A stretch of DNA of 64,000 bases, from contig JAQBZO010000002.1 of the NCBI GenBank assembly GCA_027622195.1, forward strand, positions 62,001 through 126,000, read 5' to 3'. Below the pieces are notes generated by a model, which had not been told where the DNA came from, searched no databases, and saw nothing but the letters and a program-made list of their open reading frames with translations. The position numbers were made by a program, and so were the translations under genes. Below, one piece after another: positions 8,166 through 16,314 of this stretch (within the stretch, counting starts at the first letter, position 1; each line of letters begins with the position of its first letter). The stretch comes from Planctomycetota bacterium (lineage in GTDB: Bacteria; Planctomycetota; Phycisphaerae; Phycisphaerales; SM1A02).

Positions 8166-8795
8166 ATGTCTAGTTCCCTTGGGGTTCCCATGATCATTGC
8201 GAGTGGTGTTGCCACCGCACTCGGCGTGGTTGGTGTTGTGATCATTCTTGCGGCGATCATGGTCGTCTCGGTCTACAACTCGATCCAACGAGGACGCATC
8301 CGAGCCGAAAACGCCTTCAGTCAGATCGATGTGCAGCTCAAACGCAGGTGTGATCTGATTCCGAATCTCATTGAGACAGCGAAGGGCTATCTCACCCACG
8401 AGCGAGAGACCCTCACCGCCGTCATTATGGCTCGTCAAGCCGCGGTGGATGGAATCCGCGCGCGCGCCGCCAACCCGACCGACGCCACCGCGACTGAAAA
8501 CCTTGGTGCGGCGGCCAAGGGGCTCGACACAGCACTCTCAAGGCTCATGGCTGTTGCTGAGGCGTACCCAGATCTCAAGGCGAACCAGAACATGCTTGCA
8601 GTGCAAGAAGAGCTGTCGACGACCGAGAATCGAATCGCATTCGCTCGGCAGGGATACAACGACGCCGTCATGCGATTCAATGAACTCCTCGCTGTCTTTC
8701 CAAACAACTTCATTGCGGGATTGTTCGCCTTCCACCCTATGGCCATGTTTCAGGCGAACGAGGGTGATCGTGCTGTTCCAAGTGTGCGGTTCTAA
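8166..8795 (+). CDS. lemA: LemA family protein
   Basis: A 209-residue protein with one N-terminal membrane helix (about residues 10-35, IIASGVATALGVVGVVIILAAIMVVS) and the LemA signature VYNSIQRGRIRAENAFSQIDVQLKRRCDLIPNLIETAKGY, followed by ENRIAFARQGYNDAVMRFN and the C-terminal FPNNFIAG. LemA proteins are long helical envelope proteins with an outward-facing body. The gene sits 15 bases before an M48 metalloprotease, a common pairing (LemA with HtpX-type peptidases), which suggests joint membrane quality control. ATG 8166 gives the usual short N-terminus. Confidence 0.95.
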   Translation: MSSSLGVPMIIASGVATALGVVGVVIILAAIMVVSVYNSIQRGRIRAENAFSQIDVQLKRRCDLIPNLIETAKGYLTHERETLTAVIMARQAAVDGIRARAANPTDATATENLGAAAKGLDTALSRLMAVAEAYPDLKANQNMLAVQEELSTTENRIAFARQGYNDAVMRFNELLAVFPNNFIAGLFAFHPMAMFQANEGDRAVPSVRF

Positions 8796-8810
8796 AACGG
8801 GAATTTTCTT

Positions 8811-10736
8811 GTGGCGATGAACTTCTTCGAACATCAAGACAGAGCCCGTAAGAACACGGGACGGCTCATCCTCTTGTTCATTCTCGGGTACATGGCAACC
8901 GCTGGATCCATCTGGTTGACTGTGGCGATCGTTGCGGCGTTCAACACTCCTGATCTTGGGGCGTTCTCGACGATCGCGTTCGACCAGAGGGTGATTGGCT
9001 TCACACTCATCCCCACCACATTAGTGATTGGCATCACATCACTCGTGAAGATGGGACAACTCTCGGGTGGAGGAGCCACCATCGCCAAACTCCTTGGTGG
9101 CGTTGAGGTCGATCCATCGACTTCCCATCCTGCCGAGCAACGCCTCTTGAATGTGGTGCAGGAGATGGCGATCGCGAGTGGATCTCCGATACCAAAAGTG
9201 TTTGTCATCCAGAGTGATGCCATCAACGCGTTCGCTGCTGGTGATACTCCAGAAGACGCGGTGATTGGGATCACCACGAAGGCGATCGACGCATTCGATC
9301 GAGATGAGTTGCAGGGGGTCATCGCCCACGAATACAGCCACATTTTTCACGGCGACATGGTGATGAACAAGCGGCTCACGGGTGCCATCGCCGGCATCGT
9401 TGCGCTTGGAGTCATGGGTTGGATTTGCTTGCGCTACATCGCCCCCGTCCTCATGCGTTCTGGTGGAAGTGGAAAGAACAAGAGTAATGGCGCCATGATT
9501 GGCCTCGCTGTCATGCTCTTGGGCCTTCTCTTGATGGTGGCTGGGTTTTTTGGAACACTCTTCGGACAACTGATCCAAGCTGCGGTCAGCCGGCAGCGCG
9601 AGTTTTTGGCTGATGCCAGCGCGGTGCAATACACGCGCAATCCAAACGGTATCGCCAACGCTCTTCGAAAAATTGGTGGATGGCGCAAGACCACCATTGA
9701 AGATCCAAAGGTTGCCGCATTTGGTCATTACTTTTTCTGCTCTGCGGTGGACTCGATGCACTCGACCCATCCTCCACTAGACGAACGCATTCGACGCATT
9801 GAAAACCTCAGAGTCTCCACCGAGGTTGGCGCGGGTGGTGTCGAAGGAACAACTGGAGCGGCGCTCGCGGCGGCTGTCGCTCCAACCGCTGTGAAGAAAA
9901 GGCGCCACAATGTTGCCGCGCCCATGCCGATGATGGCCTCAACGGCATCCCTCGCTGGAACGATCAGTCGCGCGGGATCGATCGACTCGCAATCGCTTGT
10001 GTGGGCTGGAACAGTGATCACTTCTCTGGGCGACAGAATCCGCACCGTCGCGAACACGGCAGATGGAGCACGCGCGGTGATCTACGCCTTGTCGCTCTCG
10101 AACGCCGAAGACATTGACTGGATCGATGCGGCGGACCCCGCGGCCGCGGTGATTGTTCGAGAGATCATGAGTGATGTTCGGTCCATCCCCAGACGCAATC
10201 GATTGGTCTTGGTTGATCTTTGTGTGCCGTCGCTCCTCCGTGTGCCCGAAGCCACCTACCGCCCATTTCGAAAAGCGATCGCCAAACTGGTTCGCAAGGA
10301 TGGCAAGGTGTCACTCTCTGAGTGGTCCATGATCAACACCCTTCGATTCCGCGTCGAGCGTGTGTTGTGGGCTCTGCCAGAACCAAAACTGATTCCACTA
10401 CTTGCCCTCCGTTCCCATGCTGTGTCGTACCTTGGAATCTTGGCGCTGACGGCACACGATCCGAGTGGTGCGGCTCATGCACTTTCTCAAGGGTTGCAAC
10501 AACTCTCGATCGGCGGCGGTGGACTCCCCACCAAGGACGCTGCCACGCTCGACATTCTGGCGAAGAATGTGGAGCAATTGCACTCGCTTTCAACACACGA
10601 TCGTGGGTTGATGTTGCGTGCGGCGGTGGCGGTGGTCGCTGCGGATGATGCATGTGACGACGACGAGTATGAGATTGTTCGCGCGTTGTGTGATGCCATT
10701 GGTGCGCCTTTGCCACCACTTCCAGGCGTATCGTGA
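8811..10736 (+). CDS. M48 family membrane metalloprotease with TerB-like C-terminus
   Basis: A 641-residue protein. Two N-terminal helices (about residues 20-45 and 60-80) precede the M48 catalytic part with zinc motif HEYSH (residues 173-177) and the downstream ligand REFLADASAV (Glu about 264). Two further helices lie between them (about 190-212 and 228-255). The C-terminal half, about residues 390-641, is not part of HtpX: it contains DGKVSLSEWSMINTL and a repeat ADDACDDDEYEIVRALCDAIG, which resemble the helical TerB-like domain used for metal or membrane-stress sensing. GTG 8811 has GGGAA eight bases upstream; ATG 8817 is possible. It overlaps pcp by four bases (GTGA). Confidence 0.92.
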   Translation: MAMNFFEHQDRARKNTGRLILLFILGYMATAGSIWLTVAIVAAFNTPDLGAFSTIAFDQRVIGFTLIPTTLVIGITSLVKMGQLSGGGATIAKLLGGVEVDPSTSHPAEQRLLNVVQEMAIASGSPIPKVFVIQSDAINAFAAGDTPEDAVIGITTKAIDAFDRDELQGVIAHEYSHIFHGDMVMNKRLTGAIAGIVALGVMGWICLRYIAPVLMRSGGSGKNKSNGAMIGLAVMLLGLLLMVAGFFGTLFGQLIQAAVSRQREFLADASAVQYTRNPNGIANALRKIGGWRKTTIEDPKVAAFGHYFFCSAVDSMHSTHPPLDERIRRIENLRVSTEVGAGGVEGTTGAALAAAVAPTAVKKRRHNVAAPMPMMASTASLAGTISRAGSIDSQSLVWAGTVITSLGDRIRTVANTADGARAVIYALSLSNAEDIDWIDAADPAAAVIVREIMSDVRSIPRRNRLVLVDLCVPSLLRVPEATYRPFRKAIAKLVRKDGKVSLSEWSMINTLRFRVERVLWALPEPKLIPLLALRSHAVSYLGILALTAHDPSGAAHALSQGLQQLSIGGGGLPTKDAATLDILAKNVEQLHSLSTHDRGLMLRAAVAVVAADDACDDDEYEIVRALCDAIGAPLPPLPGVS

Positions 10737-11377
10737 GCGATACACGTCCTCGCCTTCTCATCACGGGATTTCAGCCATTTGGTGGAAGCACTGTGAATCC
10801 AAGTATGAAGGCGGCTCAATCACTAGCCAAGTCTGGTGTGGATGGATTTCAATCGGTTGAGTGTGTCATCCTGCCTGTGGTTGGCGGGGATGGAGAGGGC
10901 TCAGCGCATCGCGCTCTTCAGCTTGCGCTCGATCGTGCACCGTGTGATCTCCTCATTCTGCTTGGAGAGTCAATGCGCGCTGATGGCATTGCGATTGAGC
11001 GTGTGGCTGTGAATCGACGCTCGTACCGCATTGCTGATAATGCTGGCACCATCGTGACTGACACTGCGATTCTTGAGGGTGGTCCCGCCGCTCACTTCTC
11101 TCGACTCCCTGTCGATGCGATGGTGGCGGGTGTTCGACACGCCGGAGTGCCGTGCCACGCGAGTGACTCTGCAGGCACGTTCTTGTGTAACGAGGTGATG
11201 TACCTTGCGATTGAGTGGTCCCACCAGGGAATCGGGCCCCTGCTCTGTGGATTCATCCATGTTCCGCAGTTGCCCGAACAATCGGGTGCGACTGGACGAC
11301 CTGTTTGTTTCATGCCCCTTGAAGACACTTTGTGTGGACTTCGCGCTGCGCTTTCGTGCTGCTCTTCGCTACGATGA
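10733..11377 (+). CDS. pcp: Pyroglutamyl-peptidase I-like (C15)
   Basis: A 214-residue cytoplasmic cysteine peptidase that removes N-terminal pyroglutamate. It has the opening TGFQPFGGSTVNPS, the Glu motif IAIERVAVNRR, the nucleophile motif SDSAGTFLCN and the His motif FIHVPQLPEQ, so Glu, Cys and His are all in place. The first signature has drifted (GESMRADGIAIE in place of GLAGGR...), so substrate range may differ. Start GTG 10733 overlaps the M48 stop (GTGA). Together with the LemA-M48 genes upstream it suggests protein turnover, while lipA follows after 13 bases. Confidence 0.9.
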   Translation: MSDTRPRLLITGFQPFGGSTVNPSMKAAQSLAKSGVDGFQSVECVILPVVGGDGEGSAHRALQLALDRAPCDLLILLGESMRADGIAIERVAVNRRSYRIADNAGTIVTDTAILEGGPAAHFSRLPVDAMVAGVRHAGVPCHASDSAGTFLCNEVMYLAIEWSHQGIGPLLCGFIHVPQLPEQSGATGRPVCFMPLEDTLCGLRAALSCCSSLR

Positions 11378-11390
11378 TCTATCCGACCGA

Positions 11391-12434
11391 ATGATGAGCG
11401 ATTCACCCCTCCCCACCACTGGTTCCAGCGCCTCGCTTGAGCGCACTCTCTCGCGTCATCCCCGCCCACTCGGCGGCGATACCGCGAGAAACGTGGGTCC
11501 TGCTGTATTCGGTCTTTCGAATCAAATCCTCAACAACCAAGATGGTGCGATTCAACAACGCGCCATAGGCAAGAAGCCTGATTGGCTTCGTGCGCGGATG
11601 GCGGGCGGAGAGGCTTATCTCAATCTCAAGTCCATCATCACTGAAAATAAGCTTCACACGGTGTGCCAGGAGGCGTCGTGCCCAAATATGGGCGAGTGTT
11701 GGAGTCGCGGAACGGCCACCATCATGATTCTGGGTGACACCTGCACCCGATCGTGTGGATTCTGCAATGTCAAGACTGGAAAGCCCGCGAGTGTCGATCT
11801 CGATGAACCAAGGCGTGTTGCAGAGAGTCTCGCGCGCATCGGACTCAAGCATGTCGTGATCACGAGTGTCGACCGCGATGATCTTGCTGACGGCGGTGCC
11901 GCGATATGGGCCGAGACGATTGAGCGTGTTCGCGCCGCGTGCCCACAGATGACCATTGAGGTTTTGGTAGGAGATTTCAAGGGAGTAGAGCGCGACATCC
12001 AAACGGTGTGTGACGCTCGTCCAGAGATTATTTCTCACAACATGGAGACTGTGCGACGCATGCACCCTGCTGTTCGTCCACAAGCAAAGTATGAGCGGTC
12101 GCTTCGTGTGCTCCGCCAGTTTCACTCGACTGGTCTCGTGACAAAAACCGGCATCATGGTGGGGATCGGAGAACACGACCACGAAGTTGCTGAGGTCATT
12201 CATGAAGTTGCGGATTGGTCGAATGCTGAAGTGTTGACGATTGGTCAATACCTCCAACCCACTCGGAATCATTTGCCAATCGATCGTTGGGTGCATCCTG
12301 ACCTCTTTGCCTCATTCAAGTCCACCGCCCTGGCCGTTGGATTCAAGGTGTGTGAGAGTGGTCCGCTCGTGCGAAGTAGTTATCGCGCGGATGAGCAAGC
12401 CTCTCTTGTCTTGAATCGAACTCGGTCAGAATGA
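11391..12434 (+). CDS. lipA: Lipoyl synthase LipA
   Basis: A 347-residue radical SAM enzyme that inserts two sulfur atoms into octanoyl groups on carrier proteins, making lipoate. The auxiliary cluster motif CQEASCPNMGEC and the SAM-cluster motif CTRSCGFCNVKTG are intact, VITSVDRDDLADGGA is the hallmark core, and the C-terminus holds GPLVRSSY, whose Ser ligates the auxiliary cluster. About 60 extra residues (SDSPLPTTGSSASLERTL and following) precede the canonical start KPDWLRARMAGG. I chose the first ATG (11391); 11394 is equivalent. Distance to pcp is 13 bases, so they are co-transcribed. Confidence 0.97.
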   Translation: MMSDSPLPTTGSSASLERTLSRHPRPLGGDTARNVGPAVFGLSNQILNNQDGAIQQRAIGKKPDWLRARMAGGEAYLNLKSIITENKLHTVCQEASCPNMGECWSRGTATIMILGDTCTRSCGFCNVKTGKPASVDLDEPRRVAESLARIGLKHVVITSVDRDDLADGGAAIWAETIERVRAACPQMTIEVLVGDFKGVERDIQTVCDARPEIISHNMETVRRMHPAVRPQAKYERSLRVLRQFHSTGLVTKTGIMVGIGEHDHEVAEVIHEVADWSNAEVLTIGQYLQPTRNHLPIDRWVHPDLFASFKSTALAVGFKVCESGPLVRSSYRADEQASLVLNRTRSE

Positions 12435-12520
12435 GTTGAAAAACTTTTGCTATTTGCGCCGCTGCCGCTTGCCTCCACACTCCTGAATTGGATTGTCGTT
12501 TGGTGAAGGGAATCAAGGGT

Positions 12521-12877
12521 ATGAGGATGGAAGGAACAACCGATAAATCTTCTGTACAGGCGCTTCGAGTGGCGATGGCACAAGCACTCGCTGAAAACAG
12601 GCGCGGCGCGAGCCGCTTCGCTGTTTTCTGCACGGTCTCTGTGCGATGGCACCACGAACCGCAGGAACTACGTCAATACGAGGCGATCGATCTCAGCGAA
12701 ACAGGAGTTCGTGTTCGCACCGATCGCGTTCTCCCTGAGGGATTGACTGGGCGTGTGCGATGGAGTTCGTCTCCGAAGCAAGATGAAGATCGTCCACTGA
12801 TGGTTGTGTGGAGTCGACCGATCCACACTCCTGATGGTGAGATATCTCACTTCGAGGCTGGACTCAGACTCTTCTAA
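12521..12877 (+). CDS. PilZ domain protein
   Basis: A 118-residue protein with a single PilZ domain, which binds cyclic di-GMP. Residues about 31-118 read SRFAVFCTVSVRW, then the defining AIDLSETGVRVRTD (D/N-x-S-x-x-G) and LEGLTGRVRW-type strands. The Arg-rich RGASRF before it provides the RxxxR arm. ATG 12521 has GAAGGG ten bases upstream; ATG 12527 with AAGGG at seven bases is nearly as good. A diguanylate cyclase (14942-15883) lies close by, so both ends of a c-di-GMP signal are encoded here. A terminator follows. Confidence 0.82.
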   Translation: MRMEGTTDKSSVQALRVAMAQALAENRRGASRFAVFCTVSVRWHHEPQELRQYEAIDLSETGVRVRTDRVLPEGLTGRVRWSSSPKQDEDRPLMVVWSRPIHTPDGEISHFEAGLRLF

Positions 12878-12922
12878 GAGTTCCAGCACTCACAACGACA
12901 ACTGCCTCTGTTGGAGGGTCCC

Positions 12923-12965
12923 GAAAGCGGGCGCGCGAGACGGTGCGCCCGCTTTCATTCTTTGT
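12923..12965 (+). terminator. Hairpin terminator between PilZ and M16 genes
   Basis: A perfect 12-bp stem, GAAAGCGGGCGC at 12923-12934 with its complement at 12945-12956 and a ten-base loop, is followed by the T-rich ATTCTTTGTT. It lies 46 bases beyond the PilZ stop and reaches the stop codon of the convergent M16 gene (12955-12957), so it may act in both directions. Confidence 0.8.
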
Positions 12966-14184
12966 TGGGTGGGACAACCGTCACCACGAGTCGTGGAAGA
13001 AGCGGCCAGCGGTCAACAAAATTTTGTAAGTCTAAACGCTCAATCGCCAAACACTTCGCGAGTTCTTCTTCGAGTGATGAGTACTTCCCTATTCGCAGCA
13101 TCATCACACCAAGGCGAGTCATACGACCGGCCGGTCTCTCTCCACCAAGCACTGCAGCGGTTGACATCTTGACGCGAGCGCGATGTATTTCCTCGTCGGC
13201 TACGGTGTCTTTAAACTTTTCGAGCTCGGCGCGCACAATGGATTCAACTTCTGTGAGTTTTCCCACATCACAGACAGCGGAGACGCTCATCGCCCCTGTG
13301 CAATCAAACGAAGTGTTTCCACAATCCGCTTCTTGCGCGACACCCTGATCGACGAGTGCCCAGTACAGGCGGGAATTGTCGCTTCCTCCAAGAATGTAGG
13401 CACAGAGACCTGCTACATAACGATCATCGCTTTGTTCACTTGGACCCGGCCACATCATCCCGAGGTATCCGCGTGTTGCCTTGGCGGTTTCAATGTTGAT
13501 TCGGGTGGTGTTTGCGGGTGGATTCCCGTGCACGCGCAGCGGAGCGACCTTGGGCCAATCGCGAGTCTCACTCTCAACCTTCTGAACAAACGCGTCGAAA
13601 TCTATGCGTCCCGCTGCAGAGACCACTGTGTTGGACGCGGCATAGTGTTGCCGAAAATAAGTAGCAAGATCATCACGACGCATTGCCTTGATCGACTCTG
13701 GAGTGCCAAGCACGGGATAGGCGAGTGGATGGGATCCAAAATAAGCACAGAGCGATGCCTCGTACAGTGTCCATGAGGGATCGTCGGCATACATCGCGAT
13801 TTCTTCGAGGATGACTCCCTTTTCTTCATCGAAATCTGCGTCGCGCAGTGCGGGCCGAAACAAGTCCGCCACGAGTTCGGTGGCTCGTGGGATGTGCTCT
13901 GGAAGCACACTCGCGTGGTAAGCGGTCATCTCGGACGAGGTGAATGCGTTGTGGTTGGCACCGATGAGATCGAAATCACGGTTGACCTCTTCCGCGCCAC
14001 GATGCGCGCTTCCTTTGAACATCATGTGCTCAAGAAAGTGACTCACTCCAACGATGTTTTGTGGTTCGTCCCTTGTTCCTGTTCCAACGAAGAATCCGAC
14101 TGCTGCGCTCGCGGCGTCAGAGTCGACTTCGGCGTGGATGCGGACCCCGTTCGCAAGCGTCGTGTGTTGGTGTTGGATTGCCAC
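12955..14184 (-). CDS. M16 family zinc peptidase, catalytic subunit
   Basis: A 409-residue M16B peptidase of the processing-peptidase type. The inverted zinc motif HFLEH is at residues 49-53, with the third ligand in VILEEIAMYADDP about 75 residues later, so the active site is complete. ATTLANGVRI-like start (TTLANGVRIHAEVD) fits ATG 14184. The C-terminal domain lacks the Arg/Tyr pair of self-sufficient M16B enzymes; the matching position reads SRLYWALVDQGVAQEADC, while the zinc-less subunit at 2793-4052 does have it. The two probably form a heterodimer. The first 142 bases overlap the end of recO in another frame. Confidence 0.93.
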   Translation of the reverse strand: MAIQHQHTTLANGVRIHAEVDSDAASAAVGFFVGTGTRDEPQNIVGVSHFLEHMMFKGSAHRGAEEVNRDFDLIGANHNAFTSSEMTAYHASVLPEHIPRATELVADLFRPALRDADFDEEKGVILEEIAMYADDPSWTLYEASLCAYFGSHPLAYPVLGTPESIKAMRRDDLATYFRQHYAASNTVVSAAGRIDFDAFVQKVESETRDWPKVAPLRVHGNPPANTTRINIETAKATRGYLGMMWPGPSEQSDDRYVAGLCAYILGGSDNSRLYWALVDQGVAQEADCGNTSFDCTGAMSVSAVCDVGKLTEVESIVRAELEKFKDTVADEEIHRARVKMSTAAVLGGERPAGRMTRLGVMMLRIGKYSSLEEELAKCLAIERLDLQNFVDRWPLLPRLVVTVVPPNKE

Positions 14185-14945
14185 GGAGTGATCGTAGCGA
14201 ACGGCAGCGACCCGCTGATCTCTGGGTACAGCAACGCAACCGTGGGCGGCTCACTTCCAAGAATCTCTCTCACGAGTGCGACAAGCAACCGGGCACTTCG
14301 TGTGGAGGCTTCTGTGTCGGCGGGTGGAGCCACTCCTGTGATCAGTTGTTCAAGCGCCACCACGGTGCTCATCCGAACGGGCCAAGAAACACCTGATCCA
14401 GACTGCACAAACCCTCCATCATGCGGGAAAAATGGAAGAAACACCTCGCTCTCCCTTGGTGTGGTGGATGGTGCGAACGGGTTGTTGGGGAGTCGTGGTG
14501 TCTCTCCAGCTACCTCGAGAATGGACCAAAGAAACCGGGTGACTGTGGCATCAACACCATCGCCGCGCTCAAGGGTATCGAGTGCTTGGATCAACGCGTC
14601 AAAGGCTCGGGGATGTGGTTCGTGCGGCATGAGCATTCTGCCAGTCACATCAGCAAAGAGGAATGCTGCTCGGTTGGCGCGCATGTCACTTCGAAGAAAG
14701 GACCATGTCTGCGAGAGATTCCAACTCGTCAGTGTCGAGAGTTCGTGCCCACGACGAACAATGAGTCCACCTTGTGCGCGCGTCAGAAGGTCGACACCAC
14801 CTGAGAAAGGTGATTTTTCTCGTCGTGACCCTTTTGCGATGGCGCGAATCACCCCGAGCGAGCGTGTGAACACTCCGACTGTTTGGCTTGTCTCAGAAAA
14901 ATCCCAATGGCGAATACAAAGGCAATCATCCTCGACAGGGGTCAT
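14043..14945 (-). CDS. recO: DNA repair protein RecO
   Basis: RecO helps load RecA onto single-stranded DNA in the RecFOR pathway. The 300-residue protein begins with an OB fold (DDCLCIRHWDFSETSQTVGVFTRSLGVIRAIAKGSRR) and continues with the helical part (LFADVTGRMLMPHEPHPRAFDALIQALDTL). Two of the usual zinc Cys positions are not obvious. The final ~47 residues (from about WQSNTNTRR) overlap the start of the M16 gene and look like read-through rather than conserved protein. ATG 14945 overlaps the stop of the upstream response regulator (ATGA). Confidence 0.87.
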   Translation of the reverse strand: MTPVEDDCLCIRHWDFSETSQTVGVFTRSLGVIRAIAKGSRREKSPFSGGVDLLTRAQGGLIVRRGHELSTLTSWNLSQTWSFLRSDMRANRAAFLFADVTGRMLMPHEPHPRAFDALIQALDTLERGDGVDATVTRFLWSILEVAGETPRLPNNPFAPSTTPRESEVFLPFFPHDGGFVQSGSGVSWPVRMSTVVALEQLITGVAPPADTEASTRSARLLVALVREILGSEPPTVALLYPEISGSLPFATITPWQSNTNTRRLRTGSASTPKSTLTPRAQQSDSSLEQEQGTNHKTSLE

Positions 14946-15883
14946 CGCCCACTATCCACGCGCACATTGGCACTCCGTGCCTCAGCAACAACAACCCGAT
15001 TGCGACCCGCGCTCTTGGCTTGATACAACGCGGCATCGGCGGCACTCACCATGTCGCTCCCCTTCCCCGTGTCCCCGACAGAGGCGAGGTCGGAAACTCC
15101 AAAGCTCGCGGTCACCACAACACCTGGATGCTCGGCCCATGTTTGATTTTGCAGTAAGACCCGATACCGCTCAGCCACATCGGTCGCCTCGCGAATCGGT
15201 GTGTTGGGAAGGATGATCGAAAACTCCTCTCCACCAAAACGGCACGCGATGTCGCTAGCTCGTCCACCCGAGAAAATGGCTGAAAAGCGCTCGAGGACTC
15301 GATCTCCAAAGAGGTGTCCAAATTGATCATTCACCATCTTAAACTGGTCGATGTCCGCCATGATGAGTGCGAGTGGTCGTGTGTGGCGCCGCGCTTCTGA
15401 GCACTCGGCTGCGAGCCGAAGGTCAAAGTAGGTGTGATTCCAAAGACCAGTGAGTCCGTCAACTTGTGCGCGTTTCGCGAGCATCCGCACAAGTCCTTGT
15501 GTTCGAATGGCGCTTCGAACACGCGCCTGAAGCTCAACGGCTTCAAATGGCTTTCCGATGAAATCAATTGCGCCGAGGTCGAGTGCTCTCACTTTTTGCG
15601 CGGTATCTCCGCTCGCGCTGATGAAAATGACGGCGATGCCTTGGGTCTCTGTGTCCTCCTTGAGTTTTTGGATGACATCAAAACCATTCAACTCGTCGAT
15701 GTCGATGTCAAGCAGAATCACATCTGGATTCAGGGTCTTCGCCATCTCCATTCCGTCTTTTGAGTTGAGGGCTCCAAAGAGCTCCAGGCGTTCGGCTTGG
15801 AGTCTCACCTTCAGAAGTCGATGAACAAGTTCTGAGTCATCAATCACAAGCACGCGCGGGATGTGCGTGTGGTCGTTGTTCAA
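14942..15883 (-). CDS. Response regulator with GGDEF domain (PleD-like diguanylate cyclase)
   Basis: A 313-residue protein with an N-terminal receiver domain (acidic pocket VIDDSE at 14-16, phospho-acceptor Asp59 in VILLDID, Lys111) and a C-terminal GGDEF domain with intact GGEEF (217-221), which makes cyclic di-GMP. RASD at 208-211 matches the inhibitory RxxD I-site five residues before GGEEF, so product feedback is likely. Start is TTG 15883, which overlaps the stop of the Hpt gene (TTGA); no ATG lies nearby in frame. Phosphate may come from the Hpt protein encoded just upstream. The PilZ gene at 12521 is a possible c-di-GMP receptor. Confidence 0.95.
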   Translation of the reverse strand: MNNDHTHIPRVLVIDDSELVHRLLKVRLQAERLELFGALNSKDGMEMAKTLNPDVILLDIDIDELNGFDVIQKLKEDTETQGIAVIFISASGDTAQKVRALDLGAIDFIGKPFEAVELQARVRSAIRTQGLVRMLAKRAQVDGLTGLWNHTYFDLRLAAECSEARRHTRPLALIMADIDQFKMVNDQFGHLFGDRVLERFSAIFSGGRASDIACRFGGEEFSIILPNTPIREATDVAERYRVLLQNQTWAEHPGVVVTASFGVSDLASVGDTGKGSDMVSAADAALYQAKSAGRNRVVVAEARSANVRVDSGR

Positions 15884-16203
15884 TGGGAGCCCTCTGCGCT
15901 ACACCGGTTCGCCATGTTGGTGAATTGTTGAATCAGCGCGGGTGCCTGGTGGTGGTTCCCTGCATCTATTTCTCTCTGCAGCTCTTTCGCAATCGATCCG
16001 AGTGTGGGGAACCCATAGCCATCCGCTGCGCCACACATTTGATGGGCGAGGCGTCTGAGTGCGGACCACTCTCCTTGTGAACAACGTTCTTGCATGGCTG
16101 CGGATCGTTCAGGCAACACTCCCACAAAATGCTCGATCAATTCTCGCATTTCTGGGTCACTCGCGAATTCGCTCAGAATGGGTTTTTCTGTTGTGGCACA
16201 CAT
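15880..16203 (-). CDS. Hpt domain phosphotransfer protein
   Basis: A 107-residue single-domain histidine phosphotransfer protein. The active motif is AHQMCGAADGYGFPTLG with the acceptor His at about residue 54; RLAHQMCGAA fits the AHxLKGxA pattern with Cys in place of Lys. The gene is first in an operon with a receiver-GGDEF protein, so the most direct partner is the receiver of that neighbour; the histidine kinase is outside the window. ATG 16203 is chosen over GTG 16215. The stop overlaps the next start by four bases. Confidence 0.85.
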   Translation of the reverse strand: MCATTEKPILSEFASDPEMRELIEHFVGVLPERSAAMQERCSQGEWSALRRLAHQMCGAADGYGFPTLGSIAKELQREIDAGNHHQAPALIQQFTNMANRCSAEGSH

Positions 16204-16229
16204 GAGATGAATCACAGAACCTATGTCTC

Positions 16230-16245
16230 ACACACTTTAGTGTGT
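16230..16245. promoter_or_regulatory. Short inverted repeat in a divergent promoter region
   Basis: ACACAC-TTTA-GTGTGT (16230-16245) is a perfect six-base inverted repeat with a four-base centre, in the 111-base space between the divergent Hpt gene (-) and metallo-beta-lactamase gene (+). It could be an operator or a weak hairpin. Nothing ties it to a known regulator. Confidence 0.3.
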
Positions 16246-16314
16246 TTGGTATTCTGAGTCGTTTCGCCGTCGCTGACCACCTCTTCGTTACCTTCGAGTT
16301 CCATTGACTTTCCC

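Noticed and set aside
13894-15216. A 440-codon plus-strand frame over recO and the M16 start
   Set aside because: It is antisense to well-supported genes and its product has no domain character, a codon-structure shadow.
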